This document shows positions 1-9,237 of a stretch of DNA of 24,226 nucleotides, in pieces (within the stretch, counting starts at the first letter, position 1; the number at the start of each line of letters is the position of its first letter). The position numbers and the translations under genes are program-made. The notes beneath the pieces were generated by a model. That model made no database searches. It was not told the DNA's origin and worked only from the letters and a program-made list of their open reading frames with translations. Source of the stretch: Catenibacterium sp. co_0103 (lineage in GTDB: Bacteria > Bacillota_I > Bacilli_A > Erysipelotrichales > Coprobacillaceae); assembly GCF_004168205.1 (NCBI RefSeq), contig NZ_RCYB01000034.1, forward strand, positions 1 through 24,226, in the 5' to 3' direction.

Positions 1-76
1 ACTGCCCTTTACAAGTGGAAACCCCCAAATATTTAAAGCGAGTTTTTTATTGACCCCCCTTAAAAATTAAAGGTTC

Positions 77-103
77 AAAAAAAGAGATCTTATTTTAGAT
101 CTC
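77..103 (-). terminator. Intrinsic terminator of the tetR-like gene
   Basis: On the minus strand a perfect 7-bp stem GAGATCT/AGATCTC with a 6-nt loop is followed by seven T residues (plus-strand A at 77-83). The 5' arm lies in the last codons of the tetR-like gene, so stop codon and hairpin overlap. Confidence 0.85.
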
Positions 104-641
104 GTAACAATTCATCTAACTTTGGTGGTAATGCTTCTATCAGCATATCAGCTAATTCTTCAGGGTTCAGCTTATATCCTTCTGTTGCCCAGTCTACAGT
201 CATAGTAATAGACCCATGACAATACATTTCTAATAAAAATTCTATATCTGATGGGATATTATTACCTAGTTTTCTCTTAATAATATTCTGATAGAAAGTG
301 AGAATACAGTTATAATCATAGTTTTCTACATTATTATAATCTTTAGATTTAAATGCTTCTTTAAAGAATACTCTATCATTATAAATAAATTGAAACTTCT
401 TAATAAGCCCTTCTCTTAAAGTTTCACTATTACCAATCTGTAAGAAAGACTTATCCGCCAATACTTCAAAATACCAGTTCACAAGATCATATTTATCACG
501 AAAATAACGATAAAATGTCTGTCTAGTCTTACCGCTCATTTCCACAATATCAGTCACCGTGATCTTATCAAGAGACTGATGATTCATCAATTGTTTGATG
601 CATTCTGCAAATATATATCGTGTATCTCCCAAAATTCTCAC
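90..641 (-). CDS. TetR/AcrR-family transcriptional regulator
   Basis: The 183-residue protein has a typical TetR N-terminal DNA-binding domain. The helix-turn-helix lies at about residues 28-58 and contains ITVTDIVEMSGKTRQTFYRY, followed by F-x-D-K-Y-D-L. The C-terminal two thirds, which would bind ligand and dimerise, has no feature that names the inducer; the general look (short protein, W/Y-rich after the HTH) resembles the DhaS-like TetR group. The start shown is a GTG (plus-strand CAC at 639-641) behind AAAGGCGG; a TTG three codons downstream is an alternative. The gene has its own extended -10 promoter with an overlapping palindrome and its own terminator, so it is probably a single-gene, self-regulated unit rather than part of the purine operon upstream. 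Its target is unknown and could lie left of the window. Confidence 0.85.
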   Translation of the reverse strand: MRILGDTRYIFAECIKQLMNHQSLDKITVTDIVEMSGKTRQTFYRYFRDKYDLVNWYFEVLADKSFLQIGNSETLREGLIKKFQFIYNDRVFFKEAFKSKDYNNVENYDYNCILTFYQNIIKRKLGNNIPSDIEFLLEMYCHGSITMTVDWATEGYKLNPEELADMLIEALPPKLDELLRDLK

Positions 642-645
642 CGCC

Positions 646-664
646 TTTGTAACATTATAACAAA
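646..664 (-). promoter_or_regulatory. Extended -10 promoter and operator-like palindrome of the tetR-like gene
   Basis: On the minus strand the sequence TTTGTTATAATGTTACAAA contains an extended -10 (TGtTATAAT; hexamer at 654-659). It is also an imperfect palindrome: the outer five bases TTTGT/ACAAA match perfectly around a 9-nt centre. No good -35 hexamer is visible, which fits an extended -10 promoter. A palindrome over the -10 of a TetR gene is the usual layout for an autorepressor operator; that role is inferred. Confidence 0.5.
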
Positions 665-673
665 CCTATCTAC

Positions 674-708
674 AAAAAGAAAGAAGACAACCCCCATAGA
701 GGTTGTCT
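674..708 (-). terminator. Intrinsic terminator at the end of the purine operon
   Basis: On the minus strand, just after purB, an 8-bp stem AGACAACC/GGTTGTCT (plus 685-692 and 701-708) with an 8-nt loop is followed by TCTTTCTTTTT. It should end the long fhs-pur transcript and separate it from the tetR-like gene. Confidence 0.8.
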
Positions 709-716
709 CTTAATGA

Positions 717-2096
717 TTAAAGTTCGATATCACAAAGTTCTGAAGCTAAACCAATGTATGAAGAAGGTGTCATATCTAATAAAGTCTGACGATCTTCATC
801 ACTTAACTGTTCTAAGCTCTTTGCGAATGCCTGAATGTCTTCCTGAGAAATATTTTTACCACGAGTTAAGGCCTTGAGTGTATCATAAGCATCTGGTACA
901 CCATATTTTCTTAACATTGTCTGGATTGGTTCTGCAAGAACTTCCCATTTTTCATTTAAGTCTTTTGCAAGCTTTTCTTTATTTACAACACACTTAGCTA
1001 AACCGCCAGTTGTTTCAGAAATAGCCTGTAATGAATATCCGAAGCATAATCCTAAGTTACGCTGACTTGAAGAGTCTGATAAGTCTCTCTGCATTCTTGA
1101 CTTAGGAAGCTTGTTAGATAAAGCCACACATAGATTATTTGATAAATCAATGTTTGCTTCAGAGTTTTCAAAACGGATTGGGTTAACCTTATGAGGCATA
1201 GTTGAAGAACCAACTTCACCCTTAACAGGAATCTGTTTAAAGTATTCCATTGAGATATATAACCACATATCTACATCTAAGTCAGCCAATACATTGTTGA
1301 AATGACGGATACCATCTAAGATATGACAAGTATAGTCATGAGATTCAATCTGAGTAGTTAATGGATTGAATGTAAGTCCTAAATAGTCTTCTACGAATTC
1401 TTTATTTAATGTAGGCCAATCTTCATTAGGGAATGCTGTTAAGATAGCACTGTAGTTACCAGTTGCCCCATTGAATTTTGCTTTAATCTTGATATTTTCA
1501 ATGTTTTCAATACTAGAAAAGAAACGATAAGCATAGACTTTGAATTCTTTACCAATAGTTGTAGGTGTAGCAGGCTGTCCATGAGTATGTGCAAGCATTG
1601 CATCATCCTTATGATCTACTGCTAATTTATTGATCATTGAAGCAAATTCTTTAGCTGCAGGTAACCAAACATCCTTTAAGCCATGTTTAATCATACATGC
1701 ATATGATGTATTATTGATATCTTCAGAAGTACATCCGATATGTACATAGCTTTCTAAATGTTCATAACCTAAAGCTTTAAGCTTTTCATCAATGAAATAT
1801 TCTACTGCCTTAACATCATGTCTTGTAACAGATTCGATTTCTTTAATTCTCTTGAAAGAATCAAAGTTGAAATCCTTAGAAATCGCAAGAATATCATCTA
1901 CCTTGTTAGGATCAACCTTGTCTAAAGTTTCTGTATGAAGGTGATCCAACTGGAACTTCAACCACTGGATTTCTACAAACACTCTATACTTAACAAGTGC
2001 ATATTCACTGAAATAATCAGCGAACTGATCTTTAATCTTGCCATAACGTCCATCTAGAGGACAGAGTGTCATACTTTCAAATTCTAATTTATCCAT
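717..2096 (-). CDS. purB: Adenylosuccinate lyase PurB
   Basis: This is the cytoplasmic lyase that removes fumarate from SAICAR to give AICAR, and from adenylosuccinate to give AMP, so it acts both in the IMP pathway and in the branch to AMP. The 459-residue protein has the fumarase/aspartase-superfamily signature GSSTMPHKVNPIRFE at about residues 296-310, which carries the mobile catalytic serine loop. It also has TSED at about 123-126 and AHTHGQPATP at about 169-178 with the catalytic-type histidine. The length matches the E. coli-like 456-residue PurB group rather than the shorter 430-residue Bacillus type. It is the last gene of the purine operon: its ATG lies 3 nt after the purL stop region is cleared on the complementary strand order (purB begins upstream of purL in plus coordinates but is transcribed after it), with AAAGGAG overlapping the purL stop as the ribosome-binding site. 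A strong terminator follows. Confidence 0.97.
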   Translation of the reverse strand: MDKLEFESMTLCPLDGRYGKIKDQFADYFSEYALVKYRVFVEIQWLKFQLDHLHTETLDKVDPNKVDDILAISKDFNFDSFKRIKEIESVTRHDVKAVEYFIDEKLKALGYEHLESYVHIGCTSEDINNTSYACMIKHGLKDVWLPAAKEFASMINKLAVDHKDDAMLAHTHGQPATPTTIGKEFKVYAYRFFSSIENIENIKIKAKFNGATGNYSAILTAFPNEDWPTLNKEFVEDYLGLTFNPLTTQIESHDYTCHILDGIRHFNNVLADLDVDMWLYISMEYFKQIPVKGEVGSSTMPHKVNPIRFENSEANIDLSNNLCVALSNKLPKSRMQRDLSDSSSQRNLGLCFGYSLQAISETTGGLAKCVVNKEKLAKDLNEKWEVLAEPIQTMLRKYGVPDAYDTLKALTRGKNISQEDIQAFAKSLEQLSDEDRQTLLDMTPSSYIGLASELCDIEL

Positions 2097-2099
2097 TCG

Positions 2100-5000
2100 T
2101 TATTCTCCTTTAAAATACTTCACGCCGGCTTCAAATAACTTCTGATCCATTTCACCGTAGATGTTAAGGTCTCTGTTTTCACCCTGACGTTCAGAATGAC
2201 CCATCTTACCTAATACTCTACCATCTTCAGAAACGATACCTTCAATACCATACATAGAACCATTAGGGTTATATGGAGATTCCATAGTAACATTTCCATT
2301 TGGATCAACATACTGGAATGCTACCTGACCATTATCAATTAACTGATCAAGCACTTCCTTAGGTGCAACGAAACGTCCTTCACCATGAGAAATAGGGATA
2401 ATATGTTCATCACCTAACTCTACATTAGCAAGCCATGGAGACTTCACGCTAGATACTCTTGTAGTCACCATCTGAGATAAGTGGCGTCCAATTGTATTGA
2501 ACGTTAGAGTAGGATCATCTTTGCTCATATCCTTAATATGTCCATGAGGAAGTAAACCAAGTTTTACTAATGCCTGGAATCCATTACAGATACCAATCAT
2601 TAAGCCTTCACGATTATCTAATAAATCATCGATTGCAGCCTTTAATCTTGGGTTACGTAATACAGTTGCAATGAACTTACCTGAACCTTCAGGTTCATCA
2701 CCAGCTGAGAAACCACCTGGTAGCATCATGATCTGTGCATTATGGATTGCTTCTTCTAATTCATCAACAGACTTCTTAATATCTTCTTCTGTCTTATTTC
2801 TAATAAGAACAAGCTGAACCTTTGCACCTGCTTTTTCAAATGCACGTTTAGAATCAAATTCACAGTTAGTTCCTGGGAATACAGGAATAACAACATTGAC
2901 TTCATCATACTTCTTAGAAGCAAACATCTTGCCTCTTTCATTGCAGTCGCCAGTACGTACTTCTGTAGTAGGTGCTTTTGCTGTAGTAGGATATACAGAT
3001 TCTAATGGTGCACAGTTGATTTCATATGCATCATCAAGTGTCACTTTCTCACCCTTATATGATACAGCCTTTTCTTCATTTGTAGAAGCAATAATACGAA
3101 CATTTTCATATCCTGCAACAACTTCTGCGTTATCTACTTCTACAATGATGTGTCCAAAGTTCTTTTCAACTAAGTCATTAAGTGTTAAAGCATCATCAAA
3201 TGCGACACCAATTTCATTACCAAATGCCATCTTATAAACAGCTTCAACTAAACCACCGTCTTTAACTGTATAAGCTGAATAAGCCTTTCCAGACTGAATC
3301 AATGCTTCTACAGCATCAAACTGTTTTCTTAAAGCTTCAAAGTCAAATACATGGAATTCATCTTTAGGAAGCATGAATTCTACTAATACATGTCCTGCTT
3401 CTTTTAATTCAGGAGTGATGACTTTATGTACATCTCCACCAGTAATTGCGAATGATACTAAAGTTGGAGGAACATCTAAGTCTTCAAATGAACCTGACAT
3501 AGAATCCTTACCACCAATTGAAGGTAACAATAATTCTTCCTGAGCACGATAAGCACCTAGTAATGCACTAAATGGTTTACCCCATCTCTTAGGATCATTT
3601 AATAGCTTTTCAAAGAATTCCTGGAATGAGAAACGGATTGTATGCCATGTACCACCCATTGCGATGATCTTTGCTACAGATTCTACAACTGCATTGATTG
3701 CACCATGATATGGTGACCATTCAGAAATAAGTGGGCTATAACCATAACTCATTAATGAACATGTAGTAGTTTCTTTTCCTAATACTGGAATTAATGCAGC
3801 CATACCTTCAGTTTCTGTACGGTAAGTCTTACCACCAAATGGTGAAAGAACAGTACCATTACCGATAGAAGAGTCAAAACGTTCTACTAAGCCCTTCTGA
3901 GAAGCTGTAGATAAACGTGATAATACTTCTTTAGTTGTTTCAGTAAAGTTTTCTTTTGCTTCTGGATTGAATGGTGCCTTATCAAAATCAGGTAATTCTA
4001 CATGGATATCCTGATAACGTTTAGCTCCTGCTTCATCTAGGAAGTCTCTAGAGATATCTACAATAGTATCTCCCATATATTTCATAGTTAAACGGTTCTT
4101 ATCTGTAACTGTTGCCACCTGTACGACTTCAAGGTTTTCATCATGAGCAGCCTGGATACAGAAGTCTTTATCACATTCATTGATGACAATAGCCATACGT
4201 TCCTGTGATTCACTAATAGCAAGTTCAGTACCATTTAAACCTTCATATTTCTTTAACACTGCATCTAAGTTAATATCAAGACCAGGTGCTAATTCACCAA
4301 CTGCAACGCTGACACCTCCAGCACCAAAGTCATTACATCTTACAATCTTCTTAGAGAATTCTTTATTTCTAAATAATCTCTGAATCTTTCTTTCTTCAAC
4401 TGGGTTACCTTTCTGTACTTCAGCACCAGCAGTTTCAGTAGTCTTTAATTCGTGTTTCTTAGAAGAACCAGTGGCACCACCGATACCATCACGACCAGTA
4501 CGTCCACCAATTAATAAGACAATCTGTCCATTTTCAGGAATTAATCTCTTAACCTGTTCTTCTGGTGCAGCTGCAACTACAGCACCTAATTCCATTCTCT
4601 TAGCAACATAACCCTGATCATATACTTCATGTACAAAACCAGTTGTTAAACCAATCTGGTTACCGTAAGAAGAGAAACCATGAGCTGCTTCTTCACAGAT
4701 CTTTCTCTGTGGTAATTTACCAGGAAGTGTATCTTCTAATTTCTGACGAGGATCACCTGCACCAGTAATACGCATTGACTGGTAAACATAAGCACGACCT
4801 GATAATGGGTCACGGATTGCACCACCTAAACATGTAGCAGCACCACCAAATGGTTCAATTTCAGTTGGATGGTTATGTGTTTCATTCTTAAACATTAATA
4901 ACCAATCTTCATCACCATCAGTTGTATGAACCTTTAAACGAACTGAGCAGGCATTGATTTCTTCAGATACTTCCATATCATCCAAATAGCCACGTTTTCT

Positions 5001-5855
5001 AAGTTCCTTCATAGAAATAGTTGCAAGATCCATTAAAGTAAGTGGTCTCTTTGTATCTACACCATAAACAACATGACGGCTTGCTTTATATTTTTCTACA
5101 TCTTTTTCTAAGATTTCTTTAAATGCACCACTTGCGATATCAATATCAGTAATAACTGTCGCAAATGTAGTATGACGACAATGGTCTGACCAATAAGTAT
5201 CTAATACTCTGATTTCAGTTTCTGTAGGATCTCTCTTTTCTGCATCTCTGAAATAATTCTGAGTTACTTTTAAGTCATCGAAGTTCATTGCAAGACTCAT
5301 CTTTTCAAGTAATGCTTCAACTTCTTCATCAGTGAAACCAATAAATCCTTCAATCACTGGAACCTTCTTGATTTCAACAACAGCATCATTTAAATCTGCT
5401 GGCTTTTCTAAAGACGCTTCTCTAGAATCAACAGGGTTAATTAAATAATGTTTAATTGCTGGTAATTCATCACTAGAAATACCTTCGATTACAATAAGCT
5501 TTGCACATTTAACCTTAACGCCTTTTTCACCAGTTAATAACTGGAAGCACTGTTCACAGGCATCTGCTCTAGCATCATACTGTCCTGGAAGATATTCAAT
5601 CGCAAAACTTACAGCTCCTTCTGGAGTTGCATATTCTTCACGATATACTTCATCTACCATTGGCTCAGAAAGAATAGTAGGAATACCTTCTTCTAATACT
5701 TCTTCAGTAATACCCTGAAGATCATAACGGTTGACAACTGTTAAGTTAGAAATGTCAGTTAAACCAAGTCTTGTCATCAAATCATGTTTGATAGAATCTG
5801 CTTCAACCGCATTTTCTTTTCTTTTTTCTACATAAACGCGATAAACTTTAGCCAT
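2100..5855 (-). CDS. purL: Phosphoribosylformylglycinamidine synthase, fused single-chain (PurL-PurQ)
   Basis: The enzyme converts FGAR, glutamine and ATP to FGAM, step four of de novo purine synthesis. At 1251 residues it is a single chain, joining what Bacillus encodes as purS, purQ and purL. The N-terminal ~90 residues form a PurS-like segment. The middle holds the AIR-synthase-type ATPase halves, with WSDHCRHTTF and FKNETHNHPTEIEPFGGAAT as landmarks. The C-terminal ~250 residues are a class I glutaminase: FPGTNCEFD, the nucleophile elbow GICNGFQ (Cys about 1090), and GHSER with His about 1220 and Glu about 1222 completing the triad. This is the clostridial-type fused FGAM synthase by length and architecture. 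It starts with ATG 9 nt after purD, behind TAGGAGG. No truncation or frameshift is visible. Confidence 0.97.
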   Translation of the reverse strand: MAKVYRVYVEKRKENAVEADSIKHDLMTRLGLTDISNLTVVNRYDLQGITEEVLEEGIPTILSEPMVDEVYREEYATPEGAVSFAIEYLPGQYDARADACEQCFQLLTGEKGVKVKCAKLIVIEGISSDELPAIKHYLINPVDSREASLEKPADLNDAVVEIKKVPVIEGFIGFTDEEVEALLEKMSLAMNFDDLKVTQNYFRDAEKRDPTETEIRVLDTYWSDHCRHTTFATVITDIDIASGAFKEILEKDVEKYKASRHVVYGVDTKRPLTLMDLATISMKELRKRGYLDDMEVSEEINACSVRLKVHTTDGDEDWLLMFKNETHNHPTEIEPFGGAATCLGGAIRDPLSGRAYVYQSMRITGAGDPRQKLEDTLPGKLPQRKICEEAAHGFSSYGNQIGLTTGFVHEVYDQGYVAKRMELGAVVAAAPEEQVKRLIPENGQIVLLIGGRTGRDGIGGATGSSKKHELKTTETAGAEVQKGNPVEERKIQRLFRNKEFSKKIVRCNDFGAGGVSVAVGELAPGLDINLDAVLKKYEGLNGTELAISESQERMAIVINECDKDFCIQAAHDENLEVVQVATVTDKNRLTMKYMGDTIVDISRDFLDEAGAKRYQDIHVELPDFDKAPFNPEAKENFTETTKEVLSRLSTASQKGLVERFDSSIGNGTVLSPFGGKTYRTETEGMAALIPVLGKETTTCSLMSYGYSPLISEWSPYHGAINAVVESVAKIIAMGGTWHTIRFSFQEFFEKLLNDPKRWGKPFSALLGAYRAQEELLLPSIGGKDSMSGSFEDLDVPPTLVSFAITGGDVHKVITPELKEAGHVLVEFMLPKDEFHVFDFEALRKQFDAVEALIQSGKAYSAYTVKDGGLVEAVYKMAFGNEIGVAFDDALTLNDLVEKNFGHIIVEVDNAEVVAGYENVRIIASTNEEKAVSYKGEKVTLDDAYEINCAPLESVYPTTAKAPTTEVRTGDCNERGKMFASKKYDEVNVVIPVFPGTNCEFDSKRAFEKAGAKVQLVLIRNKTEEDIKKSVDELEEAIHNAQIMMLPGGFSAGDEPEGSGKFIATVLRNPRLKAAIDDLLDNREGLMIGICNGFQALVKLGLLPHGHIKDMSKDDPTLTFNTIGRHLSQMVTTRVSSVKSPWLANVELGDEHIIPISHGEGRFVAPKEVLDQLIDNGQVAFQYVDPNGNVTMESPYNPNGSMYGIEGIVSEDGRVLGKMGHSERQGENRDLNIYGEMDQKLFEAGVKYFKGE

Positions 5856-5864
5856 GTTATCCTC

Positions 5865-7115
5865 CTAATGTAAGCCAATATCTTTACGCATATACATGCC
5901 ATCAAAATGAATGTTTTCAATTGCATCATAGACTTTCTTTCTTGTTTCTTCAAGATCATGTCCTAATGCGCAAAGATTTAATACACGTCCACCATTTGTG
6001 ACGATTTCATTATTTTCATTACGTTTAGTACCTGCATGGAAGACAACGATATCTTCTGGAAGATGATCTAAACCAGTAATGACTTTACCTTTTTCATAAG
6101 ATCCAGGATAGCCTCCACTTGCAAGAACAACACATGTTGCCTGTTCATCTTTCCACTTAACATCTACATCTTTCAATGTATTTGTAGCACATCCATACAT
6201 CACTTCATATAAATCACTTTCAAGTCTCATTAAGATAACCTGAGTTTCAGGATCACCAAAACGAACATTGAATTCTAATACCTTTACATCCTGATCCTTG
6301 ATCATTAATCCAATAAAGACAACACCACGATAATCCATATGATCTTCATGTAAGCCTTTCATGAATGGGTCAAGAATCTTTTCTTTGAAAGTCCCTTCCA
6401 TACCTTCAGGTAAGAATGGGTTAGGTGATACAGTACCCATACCACCAGTATTTGGACCTTCATTATTATCATAAATCTGTTTATGGTCTTTTGCAGATAC
6501 CATAGGTACGATTGTATCATGGTCTACAAAACATAATAGAGAACATTCAAAACCAGTTAAGAATTCTTCTAAAACTACCTTCTTACCAGCATCACCAAAA
6601 GCACTGCCATCAAGCATCACTTTAAGTTCTTCTTTAGCCTGCTGCTTTGTTTCACAGATGACTACACCCTTACCTGCTGCAAGACCATCAGCCTTAACAA
6701 CAACAGGAAGATCAAAAGCATCTAATGCTTTAACAGCTGATTCATAATCAGTCACTTCTTCATACTTTGCAGTAGGAATATTGTGCTTTTTCATGAAATC
6801 CTTAGAGAAGGCTTTAGAACCTTCAAGAATAGCTGATTCTTTTCTAGGACCAAATACTTTGTGTCCTCTTTCTTCTAAATAGTCAGCAAGTCCCATACAT
6901 AATGGTACTTCAGGACCAATAACAGTTAAATCAATACCCTTTTCTTCAACAGTCTTTAAGATAAAAGACATGTCTTCTACACTACCTGGAATACATACAG
7001 CATCCATACCAGGATTACCAGGAATAGCATATAATTCAGTAACATGTTTACTCTGTTTTAATTTCCAGGCAATTGCATGTTCTCTTCCACCACTACCAAT
7101 AACAAGAACCTTCAT
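5865..7115 (-). CDS. purD: Phosphoribosylamine-glycine ligase (GAR synthetase) PurD
   Basis: It joins phosphoribosylamine and glycine with ATP to form GAR, step two of the pathway. The 416-residue ATP-grasp protein starts with the nucleotide-binding strand VLVIGSGGREHAIAWKL. It has IGPEVPLCMGLADYL near residues 65-80, the ATP-grasp VVVKADGLAAGKGVVI stretch near residue 140, and the metal-binding FNVRFGDPETQVI signature near 285-297. The length is normal (about 415-430). It is translated from an ATG behind a strong AAGGAGG, 11 nt downstream of purH. PurD needs the unstable amine made by PurF, whose gene is not in this cluster. Confidence 0.97.
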   Translation of the reverse strand: MKVLVIGSGGREHAIAWKLKQSKHVTELYAIPGNPGMDAVCIPGSVEDMSFILKTVEEKGIDLTVIGPEVPLCMGLADYLEERGHKVFGPRKESAILEGSKAFSKDFMKKHNIPTAKYEEVTDYESAVKALDAFDLPVVVKADGLAAGKGVVICETKQQAKEELKVMLDGSAFGDAGKKVVLEEFLTGFECSLLCFVDHDTIVPMVSAKDHKQIYDNNEGPNTGGMGTVSPNPFLPEGMEGTFKEKILDPFMKGLHEDHMDYRGVVFIGLMIKDQDVKVLEFNVRFGDPETQVILMRLESDLYEVMYGCATNTLKDVDVKWKDEQATCVVLASGGYPGSYEKGKVITGLDHLPEDIVVFHAGTKRNENNEIVTNGGRVLNLCALGHDLEETRKKVYDAIENIHFDGMYMRKDIGLH

Positions 7116-7126
7116 AGAACGCCTCC

Positions 7127-8650
7127 TTAGTGTCTAAAATGTCTATAACCATTGAATACCATTGTCATATCATGTTCATCACAATAGTCAATAGACTCCT
7201 GATCACGAACTGATCCACCAGGCTGTACAATAGCCTTAATACCTGCTTCATCAGCCACCTGTGCACAATCATTAAATGGGAAGAAAGCATCACTTGCTAA
7301 TACAGCACCATGGAAATCCTTATCAGGATTATTATGAATTGCATTTTCTAATGCCCAGATACGTGAAGTCTGTCCTCCACCAACAGCTAAAGTACATCCG
7401 TCTTTCACTAATACAATTGCATTAGACTTAACATATTTAACAACCTTTAAACCAAATTCCATATCAGATAATTCAGCTTCTGTTGGCTGCTTTTTAGTCA
7501 CTACTTTCATTTCATCAATAAGCTTAGTATTTAATTCCTGAACAAGTGCTTTACCTTCAAGATACTTAATATCATACTTAGCATCACGTGCATCAAGATT
7601 CTTAAGCTTTAATAAACGTAAGTTCTTCTTCTTTTCTAATACTTCTAAAGCATCATCATCAAAATCAGGTGCTGCAATGATTTCTAAGAAAGTCTTCTTC
7701 ATTTCTAAAGCAGTTTCCTTATCAATCTTATAGTTCACAGCGATGATTCCACCAAAGATAGAAGTTGGATCTCCTTCATAAGCACGCTTATAAGATTCAT
7801 AACCAGTCTTACCAATAGCAACTCCACAAGGTGTTGAATGCTTAATTGCAACAGTCACTAATTGATCACCAAATTCTCTTACGCATGCAACTGCACCATA
7901 TAAGTCATTCACGTTATTGAAAGAAATTTCTTTACCATGTAACTGTTCATAATCTAATAAAGAATGCTGAACATATGGATCAACATAGGCATTTGCACTC
8001 TGCTGAGAGTTTTCACCATAACGTAAATGATCTGTCTTCTTTAATGAAATATTTAAGATATCAGGGAATTCATCATGTACCTGATCAGCGAAATAACGAG
8101 AAATCATTGCATCATAGCTGCCTGTTAAACTATAAGCCTTATAAGCAAGATTCATTCTGAATTCAAAATCAGTCTTATCTTCTCTAATAGCTTCTAATAC
8201 AGCATCATAATCTTTTGGATCAGTAACAATCAATACATCCTTGAAATTCTTAGCAGCAGAACGGATCATTGAAGGTCCACCGATATCAATGTTTTCAATC
8301 ATTTCAGCCATTGGCTTACCAGCCTTAAGCGCTTTTTCAAACTCATAGAGATTACAACAAACAAGATCAATAGGTGTAATACCCATTTCTTCTACAGTCT
8401 TGACATGTTCTTCTACATCTCTTCTAAATAGAATACCACCATGTACTTTTGGATGAAGTGTCTTAACTCTTCCATCAAGAATTTCAGGGAAACCTGTTAC
8501 ATCATCGATTTCAATAGCTTTTACACCTGCTTCTAATAGTTTCTTATATGTTCCACCAGTAGAAACAACTTCAAATCCTAATTCTTCAAGACCTTTCGCA
8601 AATTCAACAATACCTTCTTTATTTGTAACTGATACTAACGCTCTTTTCAA
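7127..8650 (-). CDS. purH: Bifunctional AICAR transformylase / IMP cyclohydrolase PurH
   Basis: It catalyses the last two steps to IMP, using 10-formyl-THF made by Fhs. The 507-residue protein has an N-terminal MGS-like cyclohydrolase domain (VKTLHPKVHGGILFRRD at about 62-78; DLVCCNLYEFEKAL at about 95-108) and a C-terminal transformylase domain with the K-H pair in AIKHSTPCGVAIG at about residues 268-280. The usual RYGENPHQ motif reads RYGENSQQ (about 210-217), so the histidine is replaced by glutamine. The start is TTG, overlapping the purN stop as TTGA, with GGGTGA about 6 nt upstream; no ATG is available nearby, so translational coupling with purN is likely. Confidence 0.96.
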   Translation of the reverse strand: MKRALVSVTNKEGIVEFAKGLEELGFEVVSTGGTYKKLLEAGVKAIEIDDVTGFPEILDGRVKTLHPKVHGGILFRRDVEEHVKTVEEMGITPIDLVCCNLYEFEKALKAGKPMAEMIENIDIGGPSMIRSAAKNFKDVLIVTDPKDYDAVLEAIREDKTDFEFRMNLAYKAYSLTGSYDAMISRYFADQVHDEFPDILNISLKKTDHLRYGENSQQSANAYVDPYVQHSLLDYEQLHGKEISFNNVNDLYGAVACVREFGDQLVTVAIKHSTPCGVAIGKTGYESYKRAYEGDPTSIFGGIIAVNYKIDKETALEMKKTFLEIIAAPDFDDDALEVLEKKKNLRLLKLKNLDARDAKYDIKYLEGKALVQELNTKLIDEMKVVTKKQPTEAELSDMEFGLKVVKYVKSNAIVLVKDGCTLAVGGGQTSRIWALENAIHNNPDKDFHGAVLASDAFFPFNDCAQVADEAGIKAIVQPGGSVRDQESIDYCDEHDMTMVFNGYRHFRH

Positions 8651-9237
8651 CTGATCTTCACCCTTTCATTTTCTACAGAAACACGTCCTTCACAATATAA
8701 AGCAACGGCTTCTGGTAAGATTTCATGTTCGATTTCTAAGACACGTGCCTGAATATCTTCAGGTGTCTCTAAATCAGAAATATCAACTGCTCTTTGTAAG
8801 ATGATTGGTCCACCATCCACTTCTCCAGTAACGAAATGAACAGTTGCACCTGACACCTTTACACCTCTTTTAAACACCGCTTCATGGACATGCATTCCAT
8901 AGAATCCAGGACCACAGAAAGATGGAATAAGTGAGGGATGAATATTAATAATACGATTCTTATATTGTTCAATCAGCTTATCTCCAACAATAGCAAGATA
9001 ACCTGCTAATACAACAACATCAATCTTTTCTTCTTCAAATCTCTTTAAGATCTCATCTTCATCCTTGATCCATTCTGCCTGAATACCATGAAGACGGGCT
9101 CTTTCTAAACCGTAAGCCTTCTTACGGTTAGAAATAACCAGACGGATCTCTCCATTGATTTTTCCGGCTTCACACGCATCGATGATGGACTGAAGATCAG
9201 TTCCACCACCAGATACGCATACAGCTATGTTTAGCAT
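8647..9237 (-). CDS. purN: Phosphoribosylglycinamide formyltransferase PurN
   Basis: It transfers the formyl group of 10-formyl-THF to GAR, step three. The 196-residue protein has the GART fold landmarks: NIAVCVSGGGTDLQSIID at the N-terminus, NIHPSLIPSFCGPGFYG in the middle with the catalytic Asn and His, and FVTGEVDGGPIILQ with the catalytic Asp. Length is normal. The ATG lies inside the end of purM (7-nt overlap), and the gene ends by overlapping the TTG start of purH by 4 nt, so purM, purN and purH are likely coupled in translation. It is the folate-dependent PurN and not the formate-dependent PurT. Confidence 0.96.
   Translation of the reverse strand: MLNIAVCVSGGGTDLQSIIDACEAGKINGEIRLVISNRKKAYGLERARLHGIQAEWIKDEDEILKRFEEEKIDVVVLAGYLAIVGDKLIEQYKNRIINIHPSLIPSFCGPGFYGMHVHEAVFKRGVKVSGATVHFVTGEVDGGPIILQRAVDISDLETPEDIQARVLEIEHEILPEAVALYCEGRVSVENERVKIS

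Noticed and set aside
2756..2941. Minus-strand 61-codon open frame in another frame of purL, and a 64-codon one at 11146-11340 in purE
   Set aside because: They are low-complexity out-of-frame shadows of purL and purE.
2896..3237. Plus-strand open frame of 113 codons inside purL
   Set aside because: It is antisense to a well-conserved enzyme domain, has no ribosome-binding site and no family likeness. The same holds for the open frames at 4180-4383, 10255-10623, 11065-11553, 11975-12292 and 13052-13439.
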